From Ignavibacteriota bacterium (GTDB lineage: Bacteria; Bacteroidota; Ignavibacteria; UBA10030; UBA6906), in NCBI GenBank assembly GCA_016707525.1, contig JADJHP010000006.1:310001-374000 (forward strand): DNA of 64,000 nt. The letters run 5' to 3'. Below are positions 62,285 through 64,000 of the stretch, piece after piece. The notes below the pieces were generated by a model. That model was not told where the DNA came from, did no database searches, and was given only the letters and a program-made list of their open reading frames with translations. Made by a program: the position numbers and the translations under genes. How positions within the stretch are numbered: the first letter of the stretch is position 1; every line of letters begins with the position of its first letter.

Positions 62285-64000
62285 GTGAAGACCATTTTAT
62301 TGCTGTTGATCGTGTGCATGGCTGCGACGGCCATGGCAGGAATTCATCTGACCGCTGCGCTGACCGGCGCGGATAATGTTCCCGTCATCTCCACGACGGC
62401 GAGCGGGACCGGATCGTTCGTGCTCAGCGATGACCGGACCGAACTCAAGTACACGCTCACGTATCACGGACTGAGCGGGACGATCACTGGTGGCCATTTC
62501 CACATGGGCCGTGCCGGGGTCAACGGACCGGTGGTGAAGAACTACGGGACAAGTGGTGCGCCGGCGAGCGGAACGGTCACCGGTGTGTGGCGGACGACCG
62601 ATGCATCACAGCCCCTGACGAGCGCGATCGTGGAGTCGTTGCTGACCGGAAAGGTCTATGTGAATTTTCACACGGCAACGAATCCCGGAGGAGAGATCCG
62701 CGGGCAGGTGTCGCTCGGGACCGAACTGCATTTCACGGTTGATCTCAACAGTGCCCAGGAGGTCCCCGTCAATGCTTCCACAGCCTCGGGGACCGGGGTC
62801 TTCGTTCTGTCCACGGACCGCACCGAGATGAGGTATGAGATCGCCTATCAGGGATTATCGGGGACGCTCAGCGCAGGTGGCCATGTGCATACGGGAGCGG
62901 TGGGTGTGAACGGCGGGGTCGTGCGGGCGATAGCGAAGAGTGGGGACCCCGCCGCCAATGTTGTGCGTGATGCATGGAAGGTGACGGACAGCTCGCAGCC
63001 GCTGACGCCGGCGCTGGTGGATTCCGCGGTCGCCGGAAGGCTGTATGTGAACTTCCATACGACTGCGAATCCGGGTGGAGAGATCCGCGGGCAACTTGTG
63101 CTTGCGGGCGGGACGGGATTCTCGGCGTCGCTTGAAGCTGACAAGGAAGTGCCTGCGGTGACCGCGGACGGGCGCGGGGTCGCCTATATCGTCATGAACA
63201 GCGAGCGGACTGAAGCCCGGTACGCGGTGACGTATTTTGGCCTGACGGGTACGCTGACCGCAGGCGGCCATTTCCACTTCGGCACCGTTGGCCGGAATGG
63301 CCCCATCGCGAAGGGGATAGCGACATCCGGTGGACCGGCTGCAGCCACGATCGGCGGCCTGTGGAAGGCGACGGATGCGTCCCAGAAGTTCACACCGGCA
63401 ATAGCGGAGTCGCTCCTGGCAGGGAAGATCTATGTCAACTTCCACACGGCGGCGAATCCGGGTGGGGAGATCCGCGGACAACTGGATATGACCACCGGGA
63501 TCGGTTTTGATGTGACCCTTGATGGGTCGCAGGAAAGCCCATCGGTGACAACGAATGGCAAAGGGAGCGGGTATGCCGTGCTGAACGGGGAACGGAATGA
63601 CCTCCGTTATCGGTTTACGTATTATGGGTTGAGCGGTCCACTCACGGCAGGCGGGCATTTCCATGCCGCTGGTCCGGGGCGGAATGGGGCATTGGTGAAG
63701 GCCATTGCCGTGGCTGGGGAACCCGCATCGGGCACGGTAAATGGCAACTGGGCGGCTTCGGCCCCCACGCAGGCCCTGACCGACGTATTGAAGGATTCGC
63801 TCTTCGCAGGGAACATCTACGTGAATTTCCACACGGCTGCCAATCCCGCTGGTGAGATCCGCGGACAGCTTGCTGCGGCCGCGACGGGCCTGACCGACGT
63901 CAGGGTCGTTGACACGGGTACCCCCGAAGCGTTCTCCCTCGGACAGAACTATCCGAATCCCTTCAATCCGTCCACCAGGATCCCCTTCAGCGTGGCAAGA
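62285..64000 (+). CDS. T9SS-sorted protein with four CHRD repeats, cut by window end
   Basis: An exported protein open to the right edge, with 572 residues visible. A GTG start at 62285 after GAGGGATCC gives a signal peptide (KTILLLLIVCMAATAMA). Four CHRD domains follow at ~20-145, 150-280, 285-410 and 415-540. Each has the pattern TGGHFHxG..G.NGP and YVNFHTAANPGGEIRGQ, with a period of about 130 residues. CHRD domains (named from chordin) are beta-sandwiches common in secreted bacterial proteins and of unclear role. The last visible residues (FSLGQNYPNPFNPSTRIPF) begin a T9SS sorting domain, so the protein is almost complete. It is probably released or displayed on the cell surface. Confidence 0.88.
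   Translation, partial: MKTILLLLIVCMAATAMAGIHLTAALTGADNVPVISTTASGTGSFVLSDDRTELKYTLTYHGLSGTITGGHFHMGRAGVNGPVVKNYGTSGAPASGTVTGVWRTTDASQPLTSAIVESLLTGKVYVNFHTATNPGGEIRGQVSLGTELHFTVDLNSAQEVPVNASTASGTGVFVLSTDRTEMRYEIAYQGLSGTLSAGGHVHTGAVGVNGGVVRAIAKSGDPAANVVRDAWKVTDSSQPLTPALVDSAVAGRLYVNFHTTANPGGEIRGQLVLAGGTGFSASLEADKEVPAVTADGRGVAYIVMNSERTEARYAVTYFGLTGTLTAGGHFHFGTVGRNGPIAKGIATSGGPAAATIGGLWKATDASQKFTPAIAESLLAGKIYVNFHTAANPGGEIRGQLDMTTGIGFDVTLDGSQESPSVTTNGKGSGYAVLNGERNDLRYRFTYYGLSGPLTAGGHFHAAGPGRNGALVKAIAVAGEPASGTVNGNWAASAPTQALTDVLKDSLFAGNIYVNFHTAANPAGEIRGQLAAAATGLTDVRVVDTGTPEAFSLGQNYPNPFNPSTRIPFSVAR

Noticed and set aside
1..64000. tRNA, rRNA, CRISPR arrays, insertion sequences or prophage
   Set aside because: No cloverleaf, regular spacer array, transposase or phage gene was recognised. 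Intergenic gaps are all under 300 bases.

Overview
The window is a GC-rich (about 60%) bacterial chromosome segment with dense, mostly co-directional genes. Type IX secretion (T9SS) traits point to the Fibrobacteres-Chlorobi-Bacteroidetes (FCB) assemblage. These are a PorV-like outer-membrane protein, a TonB-dependent receptor ending in Phe, and several secreted proteins with the C-terminal sorting signature NFPNPFNPST or a related FlgD-like domain. An Ignavibacteria-type lineage is the closest fit by feel, but the genus cannot be read from the sequence.

Region A (1-33.4 kb) is a large carbohydrate-use locus. A plus-strand arm runs from a TonB receptor, a T9SS cargo protein and PorV into a chain of secreted glycoside hydrolases. 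These are two GH63-like (alpha/alpha)6 enzymes, a TIM-barrel/SUMF1 fusion, a GH172/DUF2961 protein, a T9SS protein of unknown function and an amylo-glucosidase-like protein. The arm continues with a LacI regulator, two URO-D-like proteins, a YicI-like GH31 and RbsD. It meets a convergent minus-strand operon: SSS sugar symporter, GH38, GH3 and a third URO-D-like protein. That operon starts from a promoter carrying two LacI-type operator sequences. Outside the cell the hydrolases probably trim a complex glycan. The symporter imports the product, and cytoplasmic GH31, GH38 and RbsD finish the work. No SusD is seen.

Region B (33.4-40.3 kb) holds a DEAH-type helicase HrpB, a PEGA-domain protein and two tandem fibronectin/WD40-type lipoproteins, the first broken by several frameshifts.

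Region C (40.5-55.1 kb) is a tight operon that resembles the YgeW/YgeY/SsnA/XdhD purine-catabolism cluster. It has a fused PreT-PreA-like flavoprotein, SsnA, YgeY, two PLP enzymes, a hydantoinase, xanthine-dehydrogenase Mo and 2Fe-2S subunits without a FAD subunit, YgeW, a MocA-like nucleotidyltransferase and XdhC.

Region D (55.1-64 kb) has a phosphodiester glycosidase-like protein, then an Rrf2 regulator with its own promoter and operator followed by a membrane polyferredoxin and a methyltransferase. Next come an AlaX-like editing protein, a cation diffusion facilitator with a clear terminator, a DUF4382 lipoprotein, a DUF2892 membrane protein and a four-repeat CHRD protein cut by the window end.

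At least nine single-base frameshifts interrupt otherwise well-conserved genes. Either the assembly carries indel errors or several genes have recently decayed. No rRNA, tRNA, CRISPR or insertion sequence was recognised, and no intergenic gap exceeds 300 bases.
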